A DNA stretch of 64,000 nucleotides from Bartonella sp. CM31XJBT (GTDB lineage: Bacteria; Pseudomonadota; Alphaproteobacteria; Rhizobiales; Rhizobiaceae): positions 1-64,000 of the forward strand of contig NZ_JAQITD010000012.1 in NCBI RefSeq assembly GCF_028618555.1. Reading direction: 5' to 3'. Below, one piece after another: positions 40,988 to 50,955 of the stretch (position 1 is its first letter; each line of letters begins with the position of its first letter). The position numbers and the translations under genes are program-made. The notes below the pieces were generated by a model. It ran no database searches. It had not been told where the DNA came from and saw only the letters and a program-made list of their open reading frames with translations.

Positions 40988-42174
40988 TGGGGAATTTCTC
41001 CTGAATAAAGAACGCTCGCTGTTGCAAGAGCAGCAATTCCCTCACCACGACCAATAAATCCAAGCTTTTCATTTGTTGTTGCTTTGATAGAGATTCGATC
41101 AGGTGTCATTGCAAGTATTGTCATAAGATTTTCTGTCATAGCATGACGATAGGGACCAATTTTAGGATTTTCAGCGATAATTGTGATATCAACATTGGCG
41201 ATACGACCATCTGCTTGTTTTATAATATCGAGAGCATGACGGAGAAAAATTTCTGATGATACATTTTTCCATTGAGGATCAGAGGGAGGAAAATGTGTAC
41301 CGATATCTCCAGCACCTTGAGTTGCAAGAAGGGCATCTGTTAATGCATGAAGAGCAACATCCGCATCGGAGTGTCCATTTAATTTTTTATGAAAAGGGAT
41401 TTTTATACCACATAATATAAGAAAATCACCATCTTCAAAAGAGTGAACATCATAACCATTGCCGGTACGGATATCAGGAAACATTTGCATTTTCTTTTGG
41501 AGATATAAATGTGCAGTATTAAAATCTTCATGCCATGTAATTTTTATGTTGTTAGGATCCCCAGGAACGGTACGCATAGGAATTCCAAACCATTCGGCAA
41601 TTGCAGAATCGTCAGTGAATTCTTGTTTGCAAGCTTGTTTTGCTTGTTTATGGGCCGCTAAGATATGTTCAAAGGGAAAACACTGTGGAGTTTGTGCACT
41701 ATAAAGATGGGTACGGGGAATTGTTTCTAAAACATGCTGATTATTTATACGTTTAAGGGTATCAGAGATGGGCAGAACAGGAAGAACACCTTCTTGAGGC
41801 GTGATAGTGTTGTGAATGTTATTAAAAAGCTTGTTTTCAATAAAAGGGCGTGCACCATCATGAATATGCACATATTGGGGGGAAAATTTTTTAAGTGCCT
41901 GAAGTCCATGTAAGGTAGAGATTTGACGTGTATTGCCTCCTTCAACAATAATAAGGCGCTCTTTAAAATCGCCAATAGCTTGTTCACAGATTTGACGATC
42001 TTCTGGATGAATAACAAGGATAATTGTTGTGATAGCTGGATGCTGCAAAAAACAATGCACGGTATGATAAATAATCGGCTTTTGTCCTAGAAGCCGATAT
42101 TGTTTTGGAATTTTATAGGGAGATCCTGCTCTTTCACCCCGTCCAGCGGCTAATATTATTGCTGCAATAGAAAT
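40984..42174 (-). CDS. ispDF: Bifunctional IspD/IspF, apparent ATT start
   Basis: 396 residues if read from ATT 42174. Residues 1 to about 230 are the IspD cytidylyltransferase (IAAIILAAGRGERAGSPYKI) and the rest the IspF cyclodiphosphate synthase (GYDVHSFEDGDFLILCG, LNGHSDADVALHALTDALL); they act at two steps of the MEP isoprenoid pathway. No ATG, GTG or TTG lies in frame between the stop at 42199-42201 and GTG 42060, and starting at 42060 would delete the CTP-binding loop. AAGGAGA (42187-42181, minus strand) is ideally spaced for ATT 42174. It lies 24 bp after rirA and overlaps cinA. Confidence 0.88.
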   Translation of the reverse strand: MSIAAIILAAGRGERAGSPYKIPKQYRLLGQKPIIYHTVHCFLQHPAITTIILVIHPEDRQICEQAIGDFKERLIIVEGGNTRQISTLHGLQALKKFSPQYVHIHDGARPFIENKLFNNIHNTITPQEGVLPVLPISDTLKRINNQHVLETIPRTHLYSAQTPQCFPFEHILAAHKQAKQACKQEFTDDSAIAEWFGIPMRTVPGDPNNIKITWHEDFNTAHLYLQKKMQMFPDIRTGNGYDVHSFEDGDFLILCGIKIPFHKKLNGHSDADVALHALTDALLATQGAGDIGTHFPPSDPQWKNVSSEIFLRHALDIIKQADGRIANVDITIIAENPKIGPYRHAMTENLMTILAMTPDRISIKATTNEKLGFIGRGEGIAALATASVLYSGEIPQ

Positions 42175-42198
42175 ACTTAATCTCCTTGTATTATAATC

Positions 42199-42642
42199 TT
42201 AGTTTTCTTTTTTGTCATTAATTTTAAAATGATTTTGAAAGGATGGTTGTTGTAGATCAGCAAGGGATATCATGGACAACACCTCAAAAAAAGCATTTAA
42301 TGCTTTTTGAAGTGCGGTATTTAAACCACAAAAATCAAACAAGGGGCAAGTTGGTTCTGCAGTATCGAAACATTCTGCTAGGGAAAAGTTGTCTTCTGTT
42401 ACTTTCACAACATCAGCGACTGAAATCTCTGCTGCGGGTTTAGCCAATCTAACTCCACCATTGCGTCCACGCACTGTTTGTATAAAACCTGCTTGAACAA
42501 GCAGCTGAAGGATTTTAAATAAAAAAAGTTCTGAAACGGCATATGCTTTAGCAATTTCTGGAACACGACTGAGAGTTCCCTGATTATCTGCACAATACAT
42601 GAGCATTCGAAGAGCATAATTTGTTTGTTTTGTTAATCGCAT
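42199..42642 (-). CDS. rirA: Rrf2-family iron-responsive regulator RirA
   Basis: 147 residues. An N-terminal winged helix-turn-helix (MRLTKQTNYALRMLMYCADN, VRGRNGGVRLAKPAAEI) is followed by three cysteines (C91, C99, C105 in AECFDTAEPTCPLFDFCGLN) that would hold an Fe-S cluster. This matches RirA, the rhizobial iron regulator that represses iron-uptake genes when iron is sufficient; IscR-like or NsrR-like assignments are less likely. It heads the rirA-ispDF-cinA unit, and a perfect palindrome lies in its upstream region. Confidence 0.9.
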   Translation of the reverse strand: MRLTKQTNYALRMLMYCADNQGTLSRVPEIAKAYAVSELFLFKILQLLVQAGFIQTVRGRNGGVRLAKPAAEISVADVVKVTEDNFSLAECFDTAEPTCPLFDFCGLNTALQKALNAFFEVLSMISLADLQQPSFQNHFKINDKKEN

Positions 42643-42687
42643 CTCATTTCCTTCGTAAAGTATCGTCGAACACAGTCTATTTTAAAG

Positions 42688-42703
42688 ATATTTTGCAAAA
42701 TAT
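42688..42703. promoter_or_regulatory. Perfect palindrome between rirA and ntrY, operator candidate
   Basis: ATATTTTGCAAAATAT is self-complementary over 16 bp, 46 bp upstream of the rirA start and in the divergent promoter region shared with ntrY. AT-rich palindromes are typical targets of iron regulators such as RirA, Irr or Fur, so autoregulation is possible. The specific regulator cannot be told. Confidence 0.45.
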
Positions 42704-42815
42704 AGAAGCTTTTCCTCATTGACTATATTTGCCCTATTTTAAATGTAGTATTAGTATTGTCAATTTTTGCTACAAAAGGTTATATGAGAATAATGGGATA
42801 AGGGTATGTAAGCTC

Positions 42816-45083
42816 ATGACGAATATAACATCTGTGACGAATCTTCAAGACATAGATAAAAATACTTATAACGATGAGTTGTATCGTTTAAGTAAGGTAT
42901 ATATTTTTTTAGGGATTACAATTATTGTATTGGCTTTACTTACGGCCTCTGTTTCGTTTATTATTCTTATTGGATTAACTCCTGTTGTTCCCAGTAGAAC
43001 GGTAACCCTTATTCTTATAGGGATTAATAGTTTTTGGGTTTTAGGGCTTATTGTCATCGTTTTTTATGAGATGATTCCGATCATTCGTGCTTGGCGTTCA
43101 AGGCGTGCAGGATCGCGTCTTCATGTGCGTCTTATTTCATTGTTTGCACTTGTTGCGACAATGCCAGCTGTTGCTGTAGCTCTTGTATCGGGTCCAGCAC
43201 TAAATTTGGGACTTGATCGATGGTTTGATACAACAACGCGGCAAATTGTGGGCTCTTCTATTGATTTAGCAAATGCTTATGCAGATGAAATGCTTCAAAA
43301 TTTAAAAAATTTATCCTACGCGATGGCATTTGCACTTGATAACAAAAAACTCTTAGAACGTAATCCAGCTGAATATAGGATGCAATTGACGCGTCATGCT
43401 ATAGGACGCAATTTGCGTGGTGCATTTTTGTTAAGTTCTAGCGGAGCTATTTTTGTATCGAGTGCTCTTGGTGATGAAGATAAACTGCCAATTCCTCCTT
43501 CTCATCTTATTGAACGTGCAACCAGTGCGAGACCTTTTTCTTTTCAACCAGGCGTTCATGATTATTTTGGTATTATTTTAAAATTTACCAACATTCCAAA
43601 CACATTTTTATATTTGGTGCGTGACGTTGATAAAGGTGTTTTATCTGCTTTGCGTTTGACAGAAGTTAATACAGATCGTTATCGTGATTTAAATGAAAAT
43701 CGCCTGCTGACACAGATTGCATTTGGTATGCTTTATTTGTGTCTTTTTTTTAGTTTATTCTTATCAGCTATTTGGGCTGCTATTGCTGTTGCTGATCGTT
43801 TAGTGCGTCCTATTCGTCTTCTCATTAGTGCTGCCGATGATGTTGCTTCTGGAAATATGGAAATTTTCGTGCCAGTACGAGCAAAAGATGGAGATATTGG
43901 GCAATTATCCAAAACTTTTAATTACATGGTCAGTGAATTGAAAAGTCGGCGTAATGAGTTGATTGCAGTGCGTGATCAAATTGATGAAAGACGGCGTTTT
44001 TCTGAAGCTGTGTTATCGGGTGTAACAGCGGGAGTAGCAGGTATAGATGATAATGGTGATATCACCATTATCAATCGGTCTATTGAAGCGATGTTTGATA
44101 TTCGCTCTGAGCACGTTGTTGGACAAAGTCTTTTATCTTTAAGCGCTGAAATTTGGCAGGTTTTTCAGTTTGTGCGTTCATTAGATCGTAAAAACCATCG
44201 TGAACAGGTCACTTTAAACGTTGCAGGAAAAGAGCGTGTCTGTAATGTTCAAGTTACGATGGAGGAGGATGATGGACAGGGGCAATCTTGGGTTCTAACA
44301 ATTGATGATATTACTGACCTTGTTGCAGCGCAACGTACAGCGGCGTGGGCGGATATTGCGCGGCGTATTGCGCACGAAATTAAAAATCCTCTTACACCTA
44401 TTCAGTTATCCGCTGAACGCATTCGTAAACGTTATAACAAAGCTATTACACAAGATAGAGAGGTTTTTGAGCGGTGTATTGACACGATTATTCGGCAGGT
44501 TGGAGATATTGGGCGTATGGTTGATGAGTTTTCCTCTTTTGCACGTATGCCCAAACCCAAAATGCATATTTTAGATATACGAGAATTGTTGCGCGAAGCA
44601 TGTTTCTTGATAGAGGTGACGCGACATGATATTCATTTTGAGCAAGATTTAGGAACTCTACCACTTATGGGTGCATTTGATAACCGTCTCATTGTACAGG
44701 CTTTCTGCAATGTTATCAAAAACGCGAGCGAATCCATAGATTCAGTTATGCGAGAGGAAAATATTCACGGTCATATTCTTGTCCGTTCTTATCGACAGAA
44801 AGAATGGGTGGTTGTGGATGTTGTTGATAACGGGAAAGGACTTCCTAAAGAGCAAAGACAAAAGTTATTAGAACCCTATATAACAACGCGGGAAAAAGGA
44901 ACAGGACTGGGGTTAGCCATTGTGCGCAAAGTTATTGAAGATCACGGTGGTTTCATGGAGCTTCATGATGCACCGGAGAGTTTTTATGAAGGTCGTGGTG
45001 CGATGATCCGTTTGATATTTCCTGCGGATGGGGGTAAGCAGGGTAATATTATACAAGCCATAAATCATAAGATAGGGGAATAG
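42816..45083 (+). CDS. ntrY: Sensor histidine kinase NtrY
   Basis: 755 residues from ATG 42816; the frame is open to 42729, but the added segment is unconserved and overlaps the promoter region. Three membrane helices at the N-terminus (about residues 30-120) and one near residue 315 frame a periplasmic sensor region. They are followed by HAMP (RLVRPIRLLISAADDVASGN), PAS, and a HisKA domain with the phosphoaccepting His in RRIAHEIKNPLTPIQ. The ATPase has N box NVIKNASESID and G boxes DNGKGLP and GTGLGLAI. It partners with NtrX, which begins 1 bp after its stop. Confidence 0.94.
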   Translation: MTNITSVTNLQDIDKNTYNDELYRLSKVYIFLGITIIVLALLTASVSFIILIGLTPVVPSRTVTLILIGINSFWVLGLIVIVFYEMIPIIRAWRSRRAGSRLHVRLISLFALVATMPAVAVALVSGPALNLGLDRWFDTTTRQIVGSSIDLANAYADEMLQNLKNLSYAMAFALDNKKLLERNPAEYRMQLTRHAIGRNLRGAFLLSSSGAIFVSSALGDEDKLPIPPSHLIERATSARPFSFQPGVHDYFGIILKFTNIPNTFLYLVRDVDKGVLSALRLTEVNTDRYRDLNENRLLTQIAFGMLYLCLFFSLFLSAIWAAIAVADRLVRPIRLLISAADDVASGNMEIFVPVRAKDGDIGQLSKTFNYMVSELKSRRNELIAVRDQIDERRRFSEAVLSGVTAGVAGIDDNGDITIINRSIEAMFDIRSEHVVGQSLLSLSAEIWQVFQFVRSLDRKNHREQVTLNVAGKERVCNVQVTMEEDDGQGQSWVLTIDDITDLVAAQRTAAWADIARRIAHEIKNPLTPIQLSAERIRKRYNKAITQDREVFERCIDTIIRQVGDIGRMVDEFSSFARMPKPKMHILDIRELLREACFLIEVTRHDIHFEQDLGTLPLMGAFDNRLIVQAFCNVIKNASESIDSVMREENIHGHILVRSYRQKEWVVVDVVDNGKGLPKEQRQKLLEPYITTREKGTGLGLAIVRKVIEDHGGFMELHDAPESFYEGRGAMIRLIFPADGGKQGNIIQAINHKIGE

Positions 45084-45084
45084 T

Positions 45085-46443
45085 ATGGTATCAGATATCT
45101 TGATTGTTGATGATGAAGCAGATATTCGTGAGCTTGTTGCTGGTATTTTAGAGGATGAAGGTTATGAAACGCGCGTTGCTTGTAACTCTGATGAAGCATT
45201 GGCTCAAATTAGTGAGCGTATTCCAAAGCTCATTTTTTTGGATATTTGGCTACAGGGTAGTCGTCTCGATGGTTTAGCACTGCTTGATGAAATTAAAACA
45301 CAATATCCGGCTCTTCCGGTCGTTATGATCTCTGGTCATGGTAATATTGAGACGGCTGTTTCCGCTATAAAGCGAGGGGCATATGATTTCATTGAAAAAC
45401 CTTTTAAAGCTGATAGACTTGTATTGGTTGCAGAGAGAACACTTGAAAATTCAAATTTAAAACGTGAGCTTTTAGAATTACGAAAGCGTTCGAACGAGAC
45501 ATTAGAGTTGCTCGGAAAATCGACAGTTATAAAAAATTTGCGTCAAATCATAGAAAAAGTAGCACCAACCAATAGTCGCATCATGATAACAGGTCCTTCA
45601 GGGGCAGGAAAAGAGACTGTTGCACGAACTATTCATGCGCTTTCAACGCGTTCGAATGGGCCATTTGTTACAATAAATGCTGCAACGATTACTCCGGAAA
45701 GAATGGAAATAGAGCTGTTTGGCAGCGAAATGGAGGGAAGAGAGCGTAAAATCGGTGCCTTAGAGGAAGCTCATGGTGGTATCTTATATCTTGATGAAAT
45801 TGCTGACATGCCGCGTGAGACTCAAGGGAAGATTCTTCGGGTTTTAACGGGGCAAACATTTGAGAGAATTGGCGGCACAAAACGTGTTAAGGTGGATGTC
45901 CGTATCATTTCTTCGACAGCGCAAAATCTTGAAAACCTCATTTCTGATGGGCGCTTTAGGGAGGATCTTTTTCACCGTCTTTCCGTTGTTCCTATTGTTG
46001 TTCCTCCCCTTTCAGCGCGTCGTGAAGATATTCCAGAACTTGTACATCATTTTGTAAAAACAATATCACAGCAGGTTGGGATTAAACCGCGTGCAATCAG
46101 TGATGATGTGATTGCTATTTTGCAAACGCACGCTTGGCCGGGTAATGTGCGGCAATTACGTAATAATATTGAGCGTCTTCTTATTCTTGTGCGGGATGGT
46201 GATGGTCCTATAACAGCGGACTTTCTTCCCAGTGAAGTAAGTGATTCTTTGCCACGCCTTCAAATGGATTCAGATGAAAGTATAATGGATTTGCCGTTAC
46301 GTGAAGCTCGAGAATTGTTTGAAAAGAGATATTTAGTGGCGCAGATTGGGCGTTTGGGTGGAAATATATCACGTACTGCTGAATTTATAGGCATGGAGCG
46401 TTCAGCTTTGCACCGTAAACTTAAAGCGCTTGGAGTTTCTTAA
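45085..46443 (+). CDS. ntrX: Response regulator NtrX
   Basis: 452 residues: receiver domain (phosphorylated Asp in IFLDIWLQGSRLDG), AAA+ domain with Walker A GPSGAGKE (about residue 172) and Walker B GGILYLDEIAD, and a C-terminal Fis-type helix-turn-helix (AEFIGMERSALHRKLKALG). The sigma-54-contacting GAFTGA loop is not seen: between the ELFG and LDEI segments the protein reads GSEMEGRERKIGALEEAHG. Loss of this loop is usual in alphaproteobacterial NtrX, which suggests action on sigma-70 promoters. ntrB and ntrC, often upstream, are absent here. Confidence 0.94.
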   Translation: MVSDILIVDDEADIRELVAGILEDEGYETRVACNSDEALAQISERIPKLIFLDIWLQGSRLDGLALLDEIKTQYPALPVVMISGHGNIETAVSAIKRGAYDFIEKPFKADRLVLVAERTLENSNLKRELLELRKRSNETLELLGKSTVIKNLRQIIEKVAPTNSRIMITGPSGAGKETVARTIHALSTRSNGPFVTINAATITPERMEIELFGSEMEGRERKIGALEEAHGGILYLDEIADMPRETQGKILRVLTGQTFERIGGTKRVKVDVRIISSTAQNLENLISDGRFREDLFHRLSVVPIVVPPLSARREDIPELVHHFVKTISQQVGIKPRAISDDVIAILQTHAWPGNVRQLRNNIERLLILVRDGDGPITADFLPSEVSDSLPRLQMDSDESIMDLPLREARELFEKRYLVAQIGRLGGNISRTAEFIGMERSALHRKLKALGVS

Positions 46444-46446
46444 GCG

Positions 46447-47823
46447 ATGCGTGTTATTATTTGTGGAGCAGGACAGGTTGGTTATGGGATAGCAGAGCGT
46501 CTTGCTGCTGAAAATCATGATGTTACTGTTATTGATATCGAAACGAGATTAATTGAAAAGATTCGCGATACATTGGATGTGAGAGGTTTTGTTGGTCACG
46601 GTTCACGGCCTGAAGTTCTTTTGGCAGCAGATGCAGACAAAGCTGATATGTTGATTGCTGTTACTTTGTTTGATGAAGTCAATATGGTAGCTTGCCAAGT
46701 AGCACATTCATTATTTAATGTGCCCACAAAAATTGCTCGTATTCGCTCACAATCTTATTTAGAGCCACGTTATAAGACGCTTTTTTCCAGAGAGAATATT
46801 CCCATTGATGTGGTTATTTCGCCAGAAGTTGAAGTTGGGGAAATGGTTTTGCGCCGTATTGCTTTACCTGGTGCAATAGATGTTCTTTATTTTTGTAATG
46901 ATGATATTGTTGCGCTAGCCTTGGAATGTATGGAAGATTGTCCAGTTATTAATACACCTTTGCGTCAATTAACAGAGCTTTTTCCAGATCTTCATACGAC
47001 GGTTACCGCTATTAAACGTGGCGCGGAATTATTGGTTGCACATTCAGAAACGCAATTACGCGTTGGTGATATAACCTATCTTGTTGTTTCTCGTGAACAG
47101 ATGCGTCGTGCTGTTGGGCTTTTTGGTCATAAAGAACAAGATGCACACCGCATGATTATTGCAGGGGGTGGTCACATTGGCCTTTATGTTGCACAGGCGA
47201 TTGAAAAGCGTTTCCATAAATTAAAATTGAAGATTATAGAATCGCATAGAGAAAGAGCTCTTACAATTGCTGATCAGCTTGAAAAAACGACAGTCTTATA
47301 CGGTAACGTGTTAGATCCAGTGATTCTTCAAGATGCGGGAATTGATCAGTCCGATTTAATGATTACATTGACCAATCAAGATCAGGTTAATCTCTTAAGC
47401 GCTATTATTGCTAAAAGATTGGGCTGCAAAGCCAATATGGTATTGATTAATAATGTTGCCTATCAAGAATTTAGTCGTGCTGTTGGTGTGGATGCATATC
47501 TTAATCCCCATAGCGTTACAATATCGAGAATTTTGCAACAAATGCGCCGTGGGCGTATTCGTTCTGTTCATTCAGTTTTTAATGGCCGAGCAGAAATTAT
47601 TGAAGCTGAAGTGATGCAAACATCTTCATTAGTTGGTAAGTCATTATCAGAGCTCAATTTATCAGATGGTTTGAGAATTGGTGCAATTTATCGCAATAAG
47701 ACAATAATACAGCTTTCGGCAGATACGCGTATTTTGTCTGGTGATAGAATAGTGATTTTTGCTCTTGCTGATAGGGTTCGTGATGTTGAACAACTCTTTC
47801 GCGTAAGTTTAGAATATTTTTGA
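46447..47823 (+). CDS. trkA: Trk potassium transporter regulatory subunit TrkA
   Basis: 458 residues in two similar halves, each with an NAD-binding RCK_N fold (RVIICGAGQVGYGIAERLAAEN and MIIAGGGHIGLYVAQAIEKR) and a TrkA_C domain. It gates K+ uptake through a Trk membrane channel. It begins 3 bp after ntrX, so ntrY-ntrX-trkA form one operon, the standard arrangement in this order. Confidence 0.95.
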   Translation: MRVIICGAGQVGYGIAERLAAENHDVTVIDIETRLIEKIRDTLDVRGFVGHGSRPEVLLAADADKADMLIAVTLFDEVNMVACQVAHSLFNVPTKIARIRSQSYLEPRYKTLFSRENIPIDVVISPEVEVGEMVLRRIALPGAIDVLYFCNDDIVALALECMEDCPVINTPLRQLTELFPDLHTTVTAIKRGAELLVAHSETQLRVGDITYLVVSREQMRRAVGLFGHKEQDAHRMIIAGGGHIGLYVAQAIEKRFHKLKLKIIESHRERALTIADQLEKTTVLYGNVLDPVILQDAGIDQSDLMITLTNQDQVNLLSAIIAKRLGCKANMVLINNVAYQEFSRAVGVDAYLNPHSVTISRILQQMRRGRIRSVHSVFNGRAEIIEAEVMQTSSLVGKSLSELNLSDGLRIGAIYRNKTIIQLSADTRILSGDRIVIFALADRVRDVEQLFRVSLEYF

Positions 47824-47833
47824 TGTATTATCT

Positions 47834-48643
47834 ATGGATATTTGTACTTTTTGGTATAGTGGACAATTAAGATTGGTGGATAGGCTTTGTTTGTCTTCAA
47901 TGGTTAAAACTGGACAGCGCGTTAAGCTTTTTAGTTATGATAAAAAAATAGATAATCTCCCTGCTGGTGTTGAGCTGCATGAAGCCGAATCAATTTTACC
48001 ACGCTCAGCAATTTATCGCCTTGATCCCGATTTTTCTGATGATAAACTAGGGTGTACAATTGTTCAGTTCTCGGATTTTTTTCGTGTTATGCTGATGAAA
48101 TATCAACAAGGTGTTTGGTTAGATACAGATGTTTACCTTGTTAAACAATTTCATCCAGATGCCGATAAGGTTTGGTTGGCAAGAGAAAATAATACAAGAG
48201 TAGGCGTTTCTGCACTTTATTTTCCGCCCAATAACCCTATTATAAAAATATTTGAAGATTATTGGGCAGGCACAGAAATTATTCCTCATTGGCTTGGGTT
48301 TAAGCGTCGTGTTTGGAGACCGTTCTGGTTAAAGAGGAAAAAAATGCCGATTTTACCGGGAAATCTTGGCGTTACAATATTTGGCAATGATGGTATTTCA
48401 CGATTAGCAAAACGATATGGTTTTTTTCATGAAGCAAGGGAAAAGGAAACTTTTTATTATTGGACTGGGCGAAAAACTGAACGTATTTTTGAACCAGCTT
48501 TTGGCGTAAAGCCGCTTACAGATTCACGCTTGATAGGCTTTCATATTCACAGAAAGACAAAGACCACGAAAAGACCTCAGGAAGGAAGTTTTTACCATTG
48601 GGCGGTATCTCGCATTCCTGATGTTCATCATTTGTTTAGGTAG
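47834..48643 (+). CDS. GT32-like sugar transferase
   Basis: 269 residues of the glycosyltransferase family with a sugar-binding DXD motif. The segment SDFFRVMLMKYQQGVWLDTDVYLVK carries the DXD (LDTDV), the hallmark of alpha-1,6-mannosyltransferase-like (GT32) proteins; IHIHRKTK near the end may close the site. No signal peptide is seen, so it probably acts at the cytosolic face on a lipopolysaccharide or capsule intermediate. It starts 10 bp after trkA, where hfq and hflX lie in relatives. Donor and acceptor are unknown. Confidence 0.8.
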   Translation: MDICTFWYSGQLRLVDRLCLSSMVKTGQRVKLFSYDKKIDNLPAGVELHEAESILPRSAIYRLDPDFSDDKLGCTIVQFSDFFRVMLMKYQQGVWLDTDVYLVKQFHPDADKVWLARENNTRVGVSALYFPPNNPIIKIFEDYWAGTEIIPHWLGFKRRVWRPFWLKRKKMPILPGNLGVTIFGNDGISRLAKRYGFFHEAREKETFYYWTGRKTERIFEPAFGVKPLTDSRLIGFHIHRKTKTTKRPQEGSFYHWAVSRIPDVHHLFR

Positions 48644-48705
48644 AGTTATTATTGCTATTTTAACTATTGAGATTTTAATCTATCTTATACATCTCTTGAT
48701 TGTAG

Positions 48706-48734
48706 CTTGCACAAGAGAGTAATGTTAGCATATG
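48706..48734 (+). promoter_or_regulatory. Possible heat-shock (sigma-32) promoter upstream of clpP
   Basis: CTTGCA, a 17-bp spacer, then CATATG, 56 bp before the clpP start. It resembles alphaproteobacterial RpoH promoters (CTTGAA, 17 bp, about CYATAT). Weak on sequence alone, but the gene is a classic heat-shock target. Confidence 0.3.
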
Positions 48735-48789
48735 GATAAAAACATTGAATGTGTAAAGAGCGGTTGTTATATGAACGGAAAGTAAAAAT

Positions 48790-49422
48790 ATGAGTGATCC
48801 AATGAAAACAGCATTAAGCCTTGTTCCTATGGTTATTGAACAAACCAATCGTGGTGAGCGGGCCTATGATATTTTTTCCCGTCTTTTAAAGGAGCGGATT
48901 ATTTTTATTAATGGTCCTGTTGAAGATGGTATGGCAATGCTTGTTTGTGCACAATTGCTTTTCTTAGAAGCGGAAAATCCTAAAAAAGAAATTAGTCTTT
49001 ATATTAATTCTCCAGGTGGTGTCGTAACATCTGGTATGGCTATTTATGATACTATGCAGTTTATTCGCCCTCCTGTTTCTACGCTTTGCATGGGGCAAGC
49101 GGCATCTATGGGGTCTTTATTGTTAACAGCTGGAGCAAAAGGTCATCGTTTTACATTGCCAAACGCACGCATTATGGTGCATCAACCATCTGGAGGTTTT
49201 CAAGGTCAAGCTTCAGATATTGAGCGACATGCGCAAGATATTATAAAGATGAAACGGCGTTTAAATGAAATTTATGTCCAACATACGGGGCAAGATTATG
49301 AGGTTATAGAGAAAACTCTCGATCGCGATCATTTTATGACAGCAGAAGAAGCCAAAGCGTTTGGCTTAGTTGATGATGTTATACAATATCGTGCAGAAAC
49401 TGAAAAAGAAGAAAAAGATTAA
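48790..49422 (+). CDS. clpP: ATP-dependent Clp protease proteolytic subunit
   Basis: 210 residues. The serine peptidase ring of ClpXP. Catalytic triad: Ser106 in GQAASMGSL, His131 in [11 protein letters not shown] and Asp180 in LDRDHFM. The N-terminal [28 protein letters not shown] is typical. It is followed by clpX and lon, a protein quality-control cluster. Confidence 0.97.
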   Translation: MSDPMKTALSLVPMVIEQTNRGERAYDIFSRLLKERIIFINGPVEDGMAMLVCAQLLFLEAENPKKEISLYINSPGGVVTSGMAIYDTMQFIRPPVSTLCMGQAASMGSLLLTAGAKGHRFTLPNARIMVHQPSGGFQGQASDIERHAQDIIKMKRRLNEIYVQHTGQDYEVIEKTLDRDHFMTAEEAKAFGLVDDVIQYRAETEKEEKD

Positions 49423-49605
49423 GAATTTTTATAGAAAAAACAGCTACTTTAAATCAAAGAGTTTTATAAAAAATATCGCAAAATAAGAGAAACACCTAAA
49501 AATATTGAGACATGCATGGTTTTCTATATGTCTTTTAGTTTTCATGATGAAAAGCTTCCTTTGAAAAGGCAAAGTATTCATATATCGTGGTGAAAGGAAA
49601 GAAAA

Positions 49606-50880
49606 ATGAGCAAAATTAGCAATAGCGGGAACGAATCAAAAAATACTCTCTATTGCTCGTTCTGCGGCAAGAGTCAGCATGAGGTGCGTAAGCTCATTGC
49701 GGGGCCTACTGTATTTATCTGTGATGAATGTGTAGAGCTTTGCATGGATATTATTCGGGAAGAAAATAAGTCTTCTGGGGTTAAGGTGCGTGATGGTGTT
49801 CCTACGCCACAGGAAATTATAACAGTTCTTGATGATTATGTTATTGGTCAGCAGCATGCGAAGCGTGTTCTTTCTGTTGCTGTGCATAATCATTATAAAC
49901 GGTTGGCGCATCAGTCTAAAAGCAATGATATTGAGTTGGCAAAATCAAATATTCTTCTTGTTGGTCCAACGGGCTGCGGTAAAACTTATCTCGCACAAAC
50001 ATTAGCACGTATTATTGATGTACCTTTTACGATGGCGGATGCGACCACTTTGACTGAAGCAGGTTATGTGGGGGAAGATGTTGAAAATATTATTCTTAAG
50101 CTCCTTCAAGCAGCAGATTATAATGTTGAACGTGCACAGCGTGGTATTGTTTATATCGATGAGGTTGATAAGATTTCTCGTAAAGCAGATAATCCTTCTA
50201 TTACAAGAGATGTTTCGGGGGAAGGAGTTCAGCAAGCGTTATTAAAAATTATGGAAGGAACGATTGCTTCTGTTCCTCCTCAAGGTGGACGTAAGCATCC
50301 GCAACAAGAGTTTCTTCAGGTTGACACCACAAACATCTTATTCATTTGTGGGGGAGCTTTTGCAGGTTTAGAACGGATTATTTCAGGGCGTGGTGAAAAA
50401 ACTTCTATTGGTTTTTCTGCGACCGTTAAGGCTCCTGATGAGCGTTGTGTCGGTGAAATTTTTCGTGATTTAGAGCCTGAAGATCTTATAAAATTTGGTT
50501 TAATACCAGAATTTATTGGACGCCTTCCTATAGTCGCTACCTTAGAGGATTTAGATGTTAACGCCCTCATGCAAATTTTATCACAACCTAAAAATGCATT
50601 AGTAAAGCAATATCAGCGTCTTTTTGAAATGGAGAATGTCGAGTTAGCATTTCATGAAGATGCTTTACGTGTTATTGCAAAGAAAGCAATTGAACGTAAA
50701 ACTGGTGCTCGTGGTTTGCGTTCAATTATGGAGAAGATCCTTCTTGAGACGATGTTTGAGCTACCGGCTCTTGAAGGCGTTCAAAAAGTGGTTATTTCGA
50801 GTGATGTCGTTGATGGGAAAGCGCGTCCTCTTTATATTTACTCAGAACGTGCAGAAGATAAAGAAAATGTATCAGCATGA
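49606..50880 (+). CDS. clpX: ATP-dependent Clp protease ATP-binding subunit ClpX
   Basis: 424 residues. The unfoldase that recognises substrates and feeds ClpP. An N-terminal zinc-binding domain carries CSFCGK...CDEC; the AAA+ module has Walker A GPTGCGKT and Walker [10 protein letters not shown]; the ClpP-binding loop and the sensor-2 region TGARGLRS follow. Start ATG 49606 has a GGAAAG upstream. It is 184 bp after clpP. Confidence 0.97.
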   Translation: MSKISNSGNESKNTLYCSFCGKSQHEVRKLIAGPTVFICDECVELCMDIIREENKSSGVKVRDGVPTPQEIITVLDDYVIGQQHAKRVLSVAVHNHYKRLAHQSKSNDIELAKSNILLVGPTGCGKTYLAQTLARIIDVPFTMADATTLTEAGYVGEDVENIILKLLQAADYNVERAQRGIVYIDEVDKISRKADNPSITRDVSGEGVQQALLKIMEGTIASVPPQGGRKHPQQEFLQVDTTNILFICGGAFAGLERIISGRGEKTSIGFSATVKAPDERCVGEIFRDLEPEDLIKFGLIPEFIGRLPIVATLEDLDVNALMQILSQPKNALVKQYQRLFEMENVELAFHEDALRVIAKKAIERKTGARGLRSIMEKILLETMFELPALEGVQKVVISSDVVDGKARPLYIYSERAEDKENVSA

Positions 50881-50955
50881 CATTGTGCGATGCACAATAT
50901 AAAAGGTGGTAATGAATGGTATTTGATGGGTGTTTCTAATAATATCATTATAATG

